From positions 248,001 to 312,000 of the forward strand of contig NZ_FNGY01000009.1 of assembly GCF_900103665.1 (NCBI RefSeq): DNA of 64,000 nt. Reading direction: 5' to 3'. Source of the stretch: Pedobacter steynii. Lineage in GTDB: Bacteria > Bacteroidota > Bacteroidia > Sphingobacteriales > Sphingobacteriaceae. The notes beneath the pieces were generated by a model, which ran no database searches, had not been told where the DNA came from, and saw only the letters and a program-made list of their open reading frames with translations. Every line of letters begins with the position of its first letter. The stretch's first letter is position 1. This document shows, piece by piece, positions 44,615 to 54,881 of this stretch. A program made the translations under genes and the position numbers.

Positions 44615-47600
44615 ATGAAAAAACTTGTACAAAGTTTGTTCATTTTTATGCTTTTTGCAGCTTCTGCAATAGCACAGGAAAGAACGATCAGTGGGTCAGT
44701 TACAGACAAAGAAGATGGTCAGCCACTTCCTGGAGTAACTGTACGGATTAAAGGTGCACAGGGAGGCACACAAACAGGAGGAGATGGAAAATTTTCTTTA
44801 AAAGTAACTTCAGCTGCAACCGGCTTAGAATTTTCTTACCTTGGGTACTTAACTCAAACGGTTTCAGCTACTTCTAACGTAATCAATATTTTGTTGGTTG
44901 CAGATTCTAAACTGCTTAGTGAAGTCGTGGTAACAGGAATGGGTATCTCGCGTGAGAAAAAAGCATTGGGATATAGCGTTCAGACTTTAAAAAGCGATGA
45001 TTTGACAAAGGCATCCAATCCAAGTATGGTTGGGTCTTTGCAAGGAAAGTTATCTGGTGTGGAGATCAGGCCTTCAAGTGGTATGCCGGGCGCTTCAGCA
45101 AATATAACGATTCGTGGTGCAAGGTCATTTACCGGTAACAACAGTCCTTTATATGTAATCGACGGAATGCCAGTAGCTTCTCAGTCTGATTTCTCTACCG
45201 GAAACAGTGTAACCGGAGCTGACGTTGCTAACCGTTCAGTTGATATCGATCCAAATGAGATTGAAAGCATGACCGTGTTAAAGGGTCAGGCGGCTTCTGC
45301 ATTATATGGTATCCGCGCTTCGAATGGTGTAATTGTGATCACTACTAAAAGCGGTAAGGGATTAGCCAAGGGAAAACCGGTGATTTCGTTCTCTTCTAAC
45401 TTTGCGGTAGATAGAATTTCACGCAAACCGGAATTGCAGAACACATACGCACAAGGAAACGGCTCATTGAAGGTTCCGATAGCTTTCGTTCCAAATGGAT
45501 CTTCTTCATGGGGACCAAGAATAGATGAGTTGCCTAATGATCCGGGTTTTGGCGGTAACACGAATAACACCTATACTAACGGTGGGGCTCAAAAACACCC
45601 TGGCCAATATTATGTGCCTCAGAGAGCTCAGGCAGGACTAGATCCATGGACCAATCCTGCTGTTTATGACAACATTGGTGAGTTTTTTGATCTTGGAAAA
45701 ACCTTTGGTAACTCATTGAATGTAAGTCAGGCAACGGAAACCGGCAATTTCTCCATAGGTATTGGAAATACTCACCAGAAAGGAATTATTCCTAATACCG
45801 GATTGGACAGGTACAATGCCAAAGTTGCTGCGGAAACGAATTTAAGTAAAGCATGGAAAGCTGGATTTTCAGCCAACTATATCCAATCGGAAATTGATAA
45901 AACTACCGCGGGTAATGATGCCGTTTTGTTATCAGTTTTCGGTTCTCCTGCCAACTACGATCTGAAAGGAATTCCTTCAACTTTTCCTACTGATCCTTAC
46001 AAACAGACCAGTTATCGCGCGATAAGCTTCAATAACCCATATTGGGCAATGCAAAACAACGTTTTCAATGAAAGAACAAATCGTTTCTTCGGAAATGGTT
46101 ACGTTGTTTTCAGTCCGGAAGTGAACTGGGGAAGAGATTCTAAGTTCGTCGTGAAATATCAGGCTGGAGCAGATGCTTATTCTACCCATTTCCAGGATAT
46201 CTTTGAATTTGGTAGTAAAGGTGCTGCCGGAAGTATTCGTAACTACGGTACAACTGTTGCTACTTATAACTCTTTGTTGACGGCTAATTACAGTGTTAAA
46301 TTAAATGATGATTTTGATTTAAAAGTGTTGTTAGGTAATGAAATCAATCATGAGAACAACAAAAAATATGATGAAAATGGCTATGAATTCAATTTTGGTG
46401 GTTGGAAACATATTGACAATACAAAATCAAGAAATGCAACTGAATCTCAAAATCAATACAGAACAGTAGGTTTCTTCTCTAATATTGACCTTGCCTACAA
46501 AAACATGTTGTTCCTGAGCTTAACCGGTAGAAATGATATTGTTTCGAGTATGCCAAGAGGCAACCGTTCATTCTACTATCCTTCAGTATCCCTTGGATTT
46601 GTTGCGACTGAATTAGAAGGTCTAAAAGACAACAACATCCTTTCTTTCTTGAAAATCAGGGCTTCATACGCTGAAGTTGGACAAGCAGGAACTTATTTGA
46701 GAGATTACTACACTACACCAACTTATGGTGGTGGATTCTGGACTCCAGGGTTACCTCCGGTTGTATTTCCTTTGGATGGTGTTGTTGCTTATACGCCAAA
46801 CACCACCTTATATGATCCAAAACTTAAGCCTCAGAATACGATCTCTAAAGAAGTAGGTGTGGAAACACGTCTTTTCAACAATTTGCTAAGTCTTGATTAT
46901 ACCTTCTCGAGACAAGATGTAAAAGATCAGATTTTCCCTGTTCCTTTGGCAGGTTCTACCGGAGCAGCACAGATCGTAATGAACGGTGGTAAAATCCATA
47001 CTAACGCGCATGAGATTTCCCTAAGCATCAATCCTGTTAAAACAAAGAATTCAAACCTTACGGTTGGTTTTAACTTTACCAAGATCGACAACTATGTGGA
47101 CGAATTGGCGCCAGGTGTAGAAAGTATCTTCCTGGGCGGTTTCACTACGCCACAGGTTCGTGCAGGTGTTGGAAGCAAGTTCCCTGTAATTTATGGTGGT
47201 ACATTTGCGAGAGACGCAAAGGGAAACATCCTTGTTGATGAAAGAAAAAATATTGGTGCAAATCCAAATGACAACTATGGTATGCCTATGACAGGTAAAC
47301 CAGGAGTGATCGGAAATGTTGCACCTGATTTCCTTTTAGGTGGTAATGCGGCTTTCAGTTATAAGAGATTCTCTATCGCCACAACTTTTGAATGGAAAAA
47401 CGGAGGATCAATGTATTCAGGAAGTAATGGTTTGATGAATGGCTATGGAAGAACCAAAGTTACTGAAGATCGTACCACTCCTTTTGTTTATCCTGGTGTA
47501 AAAGCTGATGGAACACCTAATGATATCGTTAGAGGTGGAGCTTCAGATCCAACTGCTTACGAATCTTTGTATTCTAAATCATTAGGAAACATTGATGAAG

Positions 47601-47842
47601 CCTTTATTTATGATGCTTCCTTTGTAAAAATGAGAGAATTGGTTCTTGGTTACAAACTTCCAAAATTCAACAACCTTAACCTGAGTGTTTCTGCATTTGC
47701 ACGTAACATCTTAATCTGGTCTAAACTTCCAAATTTTGATCCGGAGTCTTCTCAGGGAAATACAAATATGGGCGGAGCATTTGAGCGTTTCTCAATGCCT
47801 CAGACCTCTAGTTTTGGTTTAGGTTTGAACCTTACATTTTAA
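44615..47842 (+). CDS. SusC/RagA family TonB-dependent transporter, copy 1
   Basis: This 1075-aa outer-membrane transporter has a signal peptide (1-20, ending AIAQ) and a CarboxypepD-reg domain (about 22-100, DKEDGQPLPGVTVRIKGAQG). The plug domain has LSEVVVTGMGISREKKALGY, SPLYVIDGMPV and IESMTVLKGQAASALYGIRA, followed by a 22-strand barrel ending SSFGLGLNLTF with a final Phe. SusC proteins pull ligands through the outer membrane using TonB energy with a SusD lid. No N-terminal STN signalling domain is present. Its SusD partner follows 11 nt later. Confidence 0.94.
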   Translation: MKKLVQSLFIFMLFAASAIAQERTISGSVTDKEDGQPLPGVTVRIKGAQGGTQTGGDGKFSLKVTSAATGLEFSYLGYLTQTVSATSNVINILLVADSKLLSEVVVTGMGISREKKALGYSVQTLKSDDLTKASNPSMVGSLQGKLSGVEIRPSSGMPGASANITIRGARSFTGNNSPLYVIDGMPVASQSDFSTGNSVTGADVANRSVDIDPNEIESMTVLKGQAASALYGIRASNGVIVITTKSGKGLAKGKPVISFSSNFAVDRISRKPELQNTYAQGNGSLKVPIAFVPNGSSSWGPRIDELPNDPGFGGNTNNTYTNGGAQKHPGQYYVPQRAQAGLDPWTNPAVYDNIGEFFDLGKTFGNSLNVSQATETGNFSIGIGNTHQKGIIPNTGLDRYNAKVAAETNLSKAWKAGFSANYIQSEIDKTTAGNDAVLLSVFGSPANYDLKGIPSTFPTDPYKQTSYRAISFNNPYWAMQNNVFNERTNRFFGNGYVVFSPEVNWGRDSKFVVKYQAGADAYSTHFQDIFEFGSKGAAGSIRNYGTTVATYNSLLTANYSVKLNDDFDLKVLLGNEINHENNKKYDENGYEFNFGGWKHIDNTKSRNATESQNQYRTVGFFSNIDLAYKNMLFLSLTGRNDIVSSMPRGNRSFYYPSVSLGFVATELEGLKDNNILSFLKIRASYAEVGQAGTYLRDYYTTPTYGGGFWTPGLPPVVFPLDGVVAYTPNTTLYDPKLKPQNTISKEVGVETRLFNNLLSLDYTFSRQDVKDQIFPVPLAGSTGAAQIVMNGGKIHTNAHEISLSINPVKTKNSNLTVGFNFTKIDNYVDELAPGVESIFLGGFTTPQVRAGVGSKFPVIYGGTFARDAKGNILVDERKNIGANPNDNYGMPMTGKPGVIGNVAPDFLLGGNAAFSYKRFSIATTFEWKNGGSMYSGSNGLMNGYGRTKVTEDRTTPFVYPGVKADGTPNDIVRGGASDPTAYESLYSKSLGNIDEAFIYDASFVKMRELVLGYKLPKFNNLNLSVSAFARNILIWSKLPNFDPESSQGNTNMGGAFERFSMPQTSSFGLGLNLTF

Positions 47843-47853
47843 TTAGTAATTAT

Positions 47854-49302
47854 ATGATTTTTGATAATATAAAAAAAACCGGATTGAGCCTGATTATGGC
47901 TACAGTGGTGTTGTCTTCCTGCTCAGAGAAGGTGATGGACGAAATCAATCAGAATAAAAATAACCCGAATGATGTTGCAGCGCGTTTCCTGATCCCTCAG
48001 GTAATTACTGCAAGTGCATTTAGTGTAACAGGTAGCGACTATGCCTTTTATGCAAGTGTTTACATGGAAAGCCAGGCTGGTGTAAATGGTCAGATGTTTA
48101 ATGCGGAGATGAGGAATTCAGAGCCTTATTCGGCAACGACTTACAACAATTCATGGAATTCTACTTATACCAATCTTTTAAACCTTAAAGCAGTTCTGAC
48201 TAAATGCGCTGTTGGCGGTTCTGAAGCCGGTAACTTTCAAACTTTAGGTGTAGCGCAGATTCTTACGGCTTATAATCTTGCGATTCAAACGGATTTAATG
48301 GGAGATATTCCATGGACCGAATTCGGATCTCCAGGTGTGATTTTCCAGCCGAAAATAGATAAGCAGGAAGCAATTTATAAAGAGATCATGAATTTCCTTG
48401 ATGAGGCGATTGTAAACCTTGGAAAACCAACAACATTCGCTCCATTAGGCAGCAATGACCTGTTGTATAAAGGAGATAGCAATTCGTGGATTAAGTTCGC
48501 TTATGGATTGAAAGCCCGTTACAAAATGCGTCTGTCCTTAAAAGCACCAAAATATCAGGAAGTTATTGATGATTTGAACAAGTCATTTACTAAAGCTGAC
48601 GAACAGGCTGCATATAAATTTAATGGAACGACTTCCTTTAATCCTTTCTTTCGTCTGAACAGAGACAGACAAGGTGTTTTAGCCTCAAGTAAAAGTTTAC
48701 ACGATAAATTAGTGGCGAGAAATGATCCTCGTGATGCTAAATATTTCGCGGTAAATCCAAGCAATGGAAAAAAAGAACTTGAATTTGCTCCGAATGGTAG
48801 CCCGGTGGATATCCTTGGACGTTATGGCATTTCAGGTTTACTAAGCGCTACAGCTCCGGTTCACCTGTTTAGCTTCCACGAGCTTCAGTTTCTTAAAGCA
48901 GAAGCTTATGCAAGGTTATCAAATATTCCGGCAGCAGAAACGGCTTTAAAAACAGGAATTGCTGCGGCTTTTGTAAAGGTTGGCCTGACAGCAACAGCGG
49001 CAGATACTTATTACACTGCAAGTGTTAAACCGTTGTTTGATGCAAACCCAACAAAGGAGATTGTACTTCAAAAGTACCTTTCTTTCTATGAAGATGAGGC
49101 CGTAGAAAGCTATAGTGACTATCGTAGATTAAGAGCGATGGGCAATAAAGATTTTATCCCTCTGGCTAATACTTCAGATTTCCCTTTACGTTTTACTTAT
49201 GGTAACAGTGATGTAACCACGAACAATAATGTGAAAGAGGCCTATGGTGATGGTCGGTATGTAAATACAGAGAATGTATGGTGGGCCGGTGGTACACGAT
49301 AG
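47854..49302 (+). CDS. SusD/RagB family lipoprotein (SusD-like 2 type), copy 1
   Basis: This 482-aa surface lipoprotein has lipobox LSSC near residue 23. It has the SusD-like-2 opening (EINQNKNNPNDVAARFLIPQ), helical repeats, and the typical QILTAYNLAIQTDLMGDIPW and DLLYKGDSNSWIKFAYGLKAR segments. It acts as the ligand-binding lid over the SusC channel encoded just upstream. It ends with a strong hairpin terminator. No sugar-cleaving enzyme is adjacent, so the ligand may be a peptide, metal complex or other molecule. Confidence 0.93.
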   Translation: MIFDNIKKTGLSLIMATVVLSSCSEKVMDEINQNKNNPNDVAARFLIPQVITASAFSVTGSDYAFYASVYMESQAGVNGQMFNAEMRNSEPYSATTYNNSWNSTYTNLLNLKAVLTKCAVGGSEAGNFQTLGVAQILTAYNLAIQTDLMGDIPWTEFGSPGVIFQPKIDKQEAIYKEIMNFLDEAIVNLGKPTTFAPLGSNDLLYKGDSNSWIKFAYGLKARYKMRLSLKAPKYQEVIDDLNKSFTKADEQAAYKFNGTTSFNPFFRLNRDRQGVLASSKSLHDKLVARNDPRDAKYFAVNPSNGKKELEFAPNGSPVDILGRYGISGLLSATAPVHLFSFHELQFLKAEAYARLSNIPAAETALKTGIAAAFVKVGLTATAADTYYTASVKPLFDANPTKEIVLQKYLSFYEDEAVESYSDYRRLRAMGNKDFIPLANTSDFPLRFTYGNSDVTTNNNVKEAYGDGRYVNTENVWWAGGTR

Positions 49303-49775
49303 TTAACGCTTTGTAATTAAAATAAAGAAGGCTTTCTCATCACATGAGAAAGCCTTCTTTATTTTACGGTCAAAAATGAATTATTTATTGCCTGTCCATG
49401 GGCTTAATAAATCCGGGTTTTCAATTTTATTTATAGGGATAGTTATCCTTCCAGAGACTTTCCGTTTAGGGCTAAGTCTGACTCTCATTGCAGATGTGTT
49501 ACCTGTTGGGCAAAAACACGTTTTCTATAGGTCCAGGTGCACATTATGTGATTTTTAAATACTAATCTGACAAATTTCAGATGAGCGTGTTCTGATAACT
49601 CTCTGACGATTAGTGGCTAGTGGTTTTTGTGTAATCGGACATGAAAAAGGATAGAAAAAGCAAATATTTATTGTGCTTATGACAGAAAATGACACAATAA
49701 TGTTTTTTTATGAAAAAATATTAAAAATGTTGTATACCTTAGACTTACTATTAACTAACCTAAATTTATTATTTT
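49303..49775. other. Region between the two SusC/SusD operons
   Basis: This gap holds the terminator of the first operon (49322-49366), an inverted repeat TTATTGTG/CACAATAA (49668-49675 and 49693-49700), a weak -7 box TACCTTAG (49735-49742) and the shared SusC leader (49750-49768). On the minus strand 49370-49530 shows a 45-codon frame without a clear start (CPTGNTSAMRVRLSPK), possibly a degraded gene end; I cannot name it. Confidence 0.5.
49322..49366 (+). terminator. Terminator after the first SusD gene
   Basis: A perfect 19-bp stem (arms 49322-49340 and 49344-49362) closes over a 3-nt loop and ends in T-rich sequence, 20 nt after the SusD stop. Confidence 0.9.
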
Positions 49776-52700
49776 ATGAAAAAACTTTTACAAAGTTTGT
49801 TCATTCTCGTGTTTGTGGCAGGAGCTGCGATGGCACAAGAAAGAACAGTTACTGGAAAGGTTACTGCGAAGGACGACGGAAATCCACTTCCTGGCGTAAC
49901 GGTGAAAATCAAAAATGTACGGGCAGGAACACAGACCGCGTCCGATGGGCGATTTTCTTTACAAGTACCTTCAGGTACGACCACACTTGAATTTTCTTAT
50001 CTGGGCTATGTTTCCAAATCAGTAACTCTTGGTTCTGCTTCGGTTTTGAATGTCGTTCTGGATGCAGACAATGAAACCCTTACAGAGGTCGTTGTGACCG
50101 CTTTGGGTATTAAGCGCGAATCAAAAGCACTGGGCTATTCTGCGACTACCATTAAAGCCGCAGATTTAACTGCAGGACGTTCAGGAAACGTGGTGAACTC
50201 TCTTGCAGGTAAAGTGGCGGGTGTGAAGATTTTATCTTCAGGAGGTGCTGTAGGTGCTGCTTCGAACATTAATATTCGTCAGGCAACTACATTTACCGGA
50301 TCTAATCAGCCGATTTTTGTTGTTGATGGTATTCCTATCGATAATGAAAGTAACATGGGAAACAGTATGTCGGTAAATACCGGCTCGACCAGGTCTAACA
50401 GAGCGATTGACTTAAATCAGGATGATATCGAGTCGATCAGTATCCTTAAAGGACCATCAGCTGCTATGCTATATGGTTCGAGAGCCGCTGCCGGTGCCGT
50501 AATCATTACGACTAAGAAAGGTGCAAAAGGACAAACAGGGCGTGTAGATATTTCTTCTAACTACAACATTATCAACAATAACAGGTATGCTGATTATCAG
50601 AATACATTTGCTCAGGGTAATGCAGGAAACTTTAATCCATTTTCTAACAACTCATGGGGACCAAAAATTGTAGGTCAGGAAGTAACAAATTACCTTGGAA
50701 ATAAAGAAATCCTTACTGCATATCCGGACAACGTTAAAAATCTATTCAAGCAAGGGTATAACCTGCAGAATAACGTGACTTTTTCTGGTGGTACTGATAA
50801 GAGTACTTATTACTTTTCTTATGGTAACTATGGCGAAAAAGGTTATCTGGATAACAACAACCTGTACAAAAATAACTTTACGTTTAATGGAACATCTGAG
50901 CTAAACAATAAAGTAACAGCTTCCGTTTCTGCACAGTATATCCATTCGAATTCCTTGAATACTCAGGTTGCCAATCAAAGGGCCAATCCTTTGTTTGATG
51001 CCATTAGCTGGCCTAGAAATTACAATCCGGATAATTATCCATTTGAAAGACCAGACGGTTCAAACTTTACACCTTCTTCACAGGTGCCTAATCCTAATTA
51101 TACTTATTGGAATTCTGCAGGAACAGATAATCCGTTATGGAGTATTAAGAACAACACGTTCAAGCAGGAAATCAACAGGGTGATTGGAAACATTGGCCTT
51201 GATTACAAAATCGTTGATTGGTTAAGCGCAAGTTATAAAATCGGTGTGGATAGCTGGACAAACGTATCCAAGCTGATCAATGCCAAAGGAACCAACAATA
51301 ACCAATCGGCAAACAGAGCCGGATCAATCATTGACAATACAACCAACAGAACAGAGATCAGTTCTTATTTAAACTTAACCGCTGTAAAAAAACTAACCGA
51401 AGAAATTGGTTTACGCGTGTTATTGGGTAATGAGATCAACTACAGAAACCTGAACCAAAACCAGATTCGTGGTAATGGAATCCAGGATCCTAAAAACTTT
51501 AACATTGCGAATACTTTAACTTATGTGCCTTTTAACAACATCAGTGAGCAGTCGCTGATCGGTTTTTACGCAGATATAAGTTTGGATTATAAGCAATTTG
51601 CTTATTTGACATTCACTGGTAGAAATGATATTTCATCTACTTTCTCTCCGGATAAAAACTCTTACTTCTATCCTTCGGTAAATGCGAGTTTTATCGTTTC
51701 TGAAGCTTTCCCTTCCATTAAGGAAAATGGCATTATCAGCTTTGCTAAAATAAGAGGTAACATCGCTAAATTAGGACGTGAAGCTACTAACTACAGTACT
51801 GCAACTTATTTCGGTACTGCAGGTCCTTCTGATGGTTTCGGACCTGTGATGGTTTTCCCTTTTAACAACGTAAACGGACAAACCTATAATGACGGTGCAG
51901 GTAACAAAAATCTGGGACCTGAATTTACCACAAACAGAGAGCTTGGTTTGGAAATGAAATTCCTTAAAAACAGAATCGGCCTCGATTTCTCTTATTACAA
52001 TACGAAAAGTACTGACGTCATCTTTAGCGTTCCTAAAGCCCCTTCAAGTGGACTTGGTTCTGTGATTTCCAACGCAGGTAAATTACAGACCAGCGGTATT
52101 GAGGTCTTACTTACTGGTACTCCTGTTCAAAGCAGAGACTGGAACTGGGACATTTCTTTGAACTGGACAAGAGGAAGAAGTAAAGTAATTCAGCTTGCTC
52201 CCGGAGTTCCTTTTATTGGAAACGGAGGTTTTACCAATCCTCAGGGACGAATTGTTGAGGGATTACAATATGGTACTTTATTCGGTCAGGTATATAACAA
52301 GATCAATGGTAAAGATGTGGTTGATGCGAACGGACGTTTAACCGGATTCAATCCACAGCTTCAGGTAATTGGTGATCCGAATCCGGAATGGACTGCCGGT
52401 CTTTCCAATACGGTGAGTTACAAAGGATTCTCTTTGTCTGCATATCTTGATATCAGATATGGCGGAGATGTATATTCGAGAACGGTAACGGATTTCAGAC
52501 GCTTCGGTGTAGCCGAAGAAACTGCTAACCGTGACAGGCTATATGTACACAATGCGGTAAAAGCTGATGGAACACCAAATAATACACTAATTACTGCGGA
52601 GCAATATTATGCTGATTTATATTCTGCAGCCGCTCAGGAATATGCTGTTTTTGACGGATCATGGATCAGGTTAAGAGAAGCCGCAATCAATTATAAAATT

Positions 52701-52904
52701 CCAGGAAGTGCGTTCAAAGGAGCTCCATTTATCAAAGGAATCAATGTAGGAATCAATGGACGTAATTTATTCCTTTACGCACCGAACATGCCTCATATTG
52801 ATCCGGAAAACAACTTGCTTGGTGTAAGTAATGGTTTGGGTATTGAGTATAACGGACAACCGCAGACAAGAAGCTTCGGTGCATCCGTTAAAGTGACATT
52901 TTAA
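49776..52904 (+). CDS. SusC/RagA family TonB-dependent transporter, copy 2
   Basis: This 1042-aa transporter has a signal peptide (1-20, MKKLLQSLFILVFVAGAAMA) nearly the same as in copy 1. The CarboxypepD-reg domain is AKDDGNPLPGVTVKIKNVRA; the plug has LTEVVVTALGIKRESKALGY, QPIFVVDGIPID and IESISILKGPSAAMLYGSRA; the barrel ends RSFGASVKVTF. The leader sequence before the gene is also shared with copy 1, so the two operons arose by duplication and then diverged in the barrel. Its SusD partner starts 25 nt downstream. Confidence 0.94.
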   Translation: MKKLLQSLFILVFVAGAAMAQERTVTGKVTAKDDGNPLPGVTVKIKNVRAGTQTASDGRFSLQVPSGTTTLEFSYLGYVSKSVTLGSASVLNVVLDADNETLTEVVVTALGIKRESKALGYSATTIKAADLTAGRSGNVVNSLAGKVAGVKILSSGGAVGAASNINIRQATTFTGSNQPIFVVDGIPIDNESNMGNSMSVNTGSTRSNRAIDLNQDDIESISILKGPSAAMLYGSRAAAGAVIITTKKGAKGQTGRVDISSNYNIINNNRYADYQNTFAQGNAGNFNPFSNNSWGPKIVGQEVTNYLGNKEILTAYPDNVKNLFKQGYNLQNNVTFSGGTDKSTYYFSYGNYGEKGYLDNNNLYKNNFTFNGTSELNNKVTASVSAQYIHSNSLNTQVANQRANPLFDAISWPRNYNPDNYPFERPDGSNFTPSSQVPNPNYTYWNSAGTDNPLWSIKNNTFKQEINRVIGNIGLDYKIVDWLSASYKIGVDSWTNVSKLINAKGTNNNQSANRAGSIIDNTTNRTEISSYLNLTAVKKLTEEIGLRVLLGNEINYRNLNQNQIRGNGIQDPKNFNIANTLTYVPFNNISEQSLIGFYADISLDYKQFAYLTFTGRNDISSTFSPDKNSYFYPSVNASFIVSEAFPSIKENGIISFAKIRGNIAKLGREATNYSTATYFGTAGPSDGFGPVMVFPFNNVNGQTYNDGAGNKNLGPEFTTNRELGLEMKFLKNRIGLDFSYYNTKSTDVIFSVPKAPSSGLGSVISNAGKLQTSGIEVLLTGTPVQSRDWNWDISLNWTRGRSKVIQLAPGVPFIGNGGFTNPQGRIVEGLQYGTLFGQVYNKINGKDVVDANGRLTGFNPQLQVIGDPNPEWTAGLSNTVSYKGFSLSAYLDIRYGGDVYSRTVTDFRRFGVAEETANRDRLYVHNAVKADGTPNNTLITAEQYYADLYSAAAQEYAVFDGSWIRLREAAINYKIPGSAFKGAPFIKGINVGINGRNLFLYAPNMPHIDPENNLLGVSNGLGIEYNGQPQTRSFGASVKVTF

Positions 52905-52929
52905 TACTGGTTTTTTAATTTAAGATGAT

Positions 52930-54399
52930 ATGAAAAAATATATAAGTAAAGCGGTGGTGTTGGCCCTGATGGGTTGCGTTACACTTAGCTCATGCAAGAA
53001 ATTCACAGATATTAATACAGATCCAAATCAGCTGGTTGATGCTGATGCAAGTTTGGTGTTGCCTGCTGCATTAGGGAATGTTGGATTTATAATGGGATCT
53101 GATATTCACAGATATACCTCATTATACGTGCAGCAGTTTGCTGCTCAGGGAACTTTGAGTGCGCAGCCAAGACAATATGATTTGTATAATGTATTAGAAG
53201 GAGATATCAATAATACCTGGGCTTCAACATTTTCAGGGACACTTCCGGATTTGCAAAAAGTAATTGCTAAAACAGACGGTGTAAGTCCATGGTATGCAGG
53301 TGTGGCCAAAATAATGAAGGCTTATGTTTATGCAATTAATGCAGATGCTTATGGCGATCTTCCATTTACAGAAGCTACAAAATTCGAAGACAATTTAACA
53401 CCTAAATTCGATCCTTCTTCCGTAATTTATGATAAGGCTTTTGCCTTAATTGATGAAGGAATTGCAAATGTTAAAGCTGCTGCTTCTACTCAGGCTCCAG
53501 GTGCTGATGATTTCATCTACTCTGGTTCCATGGAGAAATGGGAGCGTTTTGCAAATGCCTTAAAGTTGAGAATGTATATTCATTACTTTAGCACAGGTGC
53601 TACGGCGGCGGATATGCTGAAAGCAAAAACGGCAATTGATGCGTTGATCGCAGGCAACAGGCTGATGAGAAACAATGGCGATAGTTTTCAGTTTCGTTTC
53701 CTGGCTCAGGCCAACCAAACGAATCCAATTCACCAGTTTGAAGGTTCAAGACCAAATCAGTTTTTCCCAAGCAAAACTTTGGTCGATTTAATGAATGGAA
53801 AAGGTGATGGCAGAAGATCTGCATTCTTTACACTTCAGGGGGGCGTTTTCAAAGGGGCAATAAATGGGGATCCGACAGAAAGTACAGCTTTTTCAAGGAT
53901 GCACACCTACCTTCGCGGGAAGGTGGCGGGTGCTACTTATGCTGGTGAGGCACCAACCCGTATGTTGACCTTTGCTGAGCAAAACCTGATTTTAGCAGAA
54001 TACTTTGTTCGGACACAAGGAGGAAATAACCTGGTTACGGCTGATACTTATTTTAAAGCAGCGATTTCGGCTTCTTTTGATGCAGCTAAAGAATTTTCTG
54101 ATGCGACTGAAGCAGCGGCAGTGACCGGATCCCTGGCGGCTTACCTTGCAACTAGCGGAACTTTACTTCCGGGAACAGCACTTCAGCAGGTGATTGAAGA
54201 AAAATTTGTGTCTAATTACGGGGTGGCAGTTGAGCCTTGGTCTGATTGGAGAAGAACTGGATTTCCAGTGCTAATCCCGGTTTCACCTGCAACTGCGTTA
54301 CCTAGAATATTGCCTTATTCGTTTACAGAGAGAAGTTATAACCCTAATGTTCCGGCAAGACCATCTGTATTTACTAAAACAGTATTCTGGGATAAATAA
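52930..54399 (+). CDS. SusD/RagB family lipoprotein (SusD-like 2 type), copy 2
   Basis: This 489-aa lipoprotein has lipobox LSSC (Cys23) and the opening KFTDINTDPNQLVDADASLV typical of SusD-like-2 proteins. Conserved helices include GVAKIMKAYVYAINADAYGD and DFIYSGSMEKWERFANALKL, and the C-terminus ends in TKTVFWDK. It forms the outer lid of the copy 2 transporter. A small lipoprotein gene follows after 23 nt and is likely in the same operon. Confidence 0.93.
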   Translation: MKKYISKAVVLALMGCVTLSSCKKFTDINTDPNQLVDADASLVLPAALGNVGFIMGSDIHRYTSLYVQQFAAQGTLSAQPRQYDLYNVLEGDINNTWASTFSGTLPDLQKVIAKTDGVSPWYAGVAKIMKAYVYAINADAYGDLPFTEATKFEDNLTPKFDPSSVIYDKAFALIDEGIANVKAAASTQAPGADDFIYSGSMEKWERFANALKLRMYIHYFSTGATAADMLKAKTAIDALIAGNRLMRNNGDSFQFRFLAQANQTNPIHQFEGSRPNQFFPSKTLVDLMNGKGDGRRSAFFTLQGGVFKGAINGDPTESTAFSRMHTYLRGKVAGATYAGEAPTRMLTFAEQNLILAEYFVRTQGGNNLVTADTYFKAAISASFDAAKEFSDATEAAAVTGSLAAYLATSGTLLPGTALQQVIEEKFVSNYGVAVEPWSDWRRTGFPVLIPVSPATALPRILPYSFTERSYNPNVPARPSVFTKTVFWDK

Positions 54400-54422
54400 T
54401 TTCACACATCAAATTTTAAGAA

Positions 54423-54866
54423 ATGAAAAGAATCACATATATTATATTTGCCTTAACCATGGTTCTGGCATCTTGTAAAAAAGATCCGAAACAGCCTGAG
54501 ACACTTGATGCTCCGGCAACGATCATATTTAATGACAACATCGACTTAGTCTCAAAGAGTTTTCCTACAGGAACTCCGAAAGGAAATGGAGAAGTTGCAC
54601 TTAAGATCAGCACAAGTGATAACGTAAAACAACTGAAATTTGTCACCAGATTATCGGGAGTTGATTATGCACAAGGGACGGTTACTGTTCCTGCCGGTGG
54701 TGTTTACAATTTTTCAAAACTGGTTAAAGATCTTCGTGGTCCAACCGATCCGGTGCTTCCTGCGGGAACGTCAAGTAGTGTTGCCGTTACATTGATCGTA
54801 GAGGGGATTTTAGCTGATGGAAGTTCAGTAAAAAGAGTCTTTACGGTGACCGTTACCAATCCATAA
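54423..54866 (+). CDS. Small lipoprotein of the second SusC/SusD operon
   Basis: This 147-aa protein has lipobox LASC (Cys18) followed by KKDPKQPE. The mature part looks like a single immunoglobulin-like beta sandwich (ALKISTSDNVKQLKFVTRL, SSSVAVTLIVEGILADGSSV). The family is not recognised. Its place as the last gene of the operon suggests an accessory surface subunit, similar in position to SusE/SusF, although it is much smaller. Confidence 0.7.
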   Translation: MKRITYIIFALTMVLASCKKDPKQPETLDAPATIIFNDNIDLVSKSFPTGTPKGNGEVALKISTSDNVKQLKFVTRLSGVDYAQGTVTVPAGGVYNFSKLVKDLRGPTDPVLPAGTSSSVAVTLIVEGILADGSSVKRVFTVTVTNP

Positions 54867-54881
54867 GAATTTAAATTACCT

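Noticed and set aside
49376..49558. 60-codon plus-strand frame between the SusC/SusD operons
   Set aside because: Hydrophobic mixed content without a promoter; the opposite strand is equally open, so neither is convincing as a gene.
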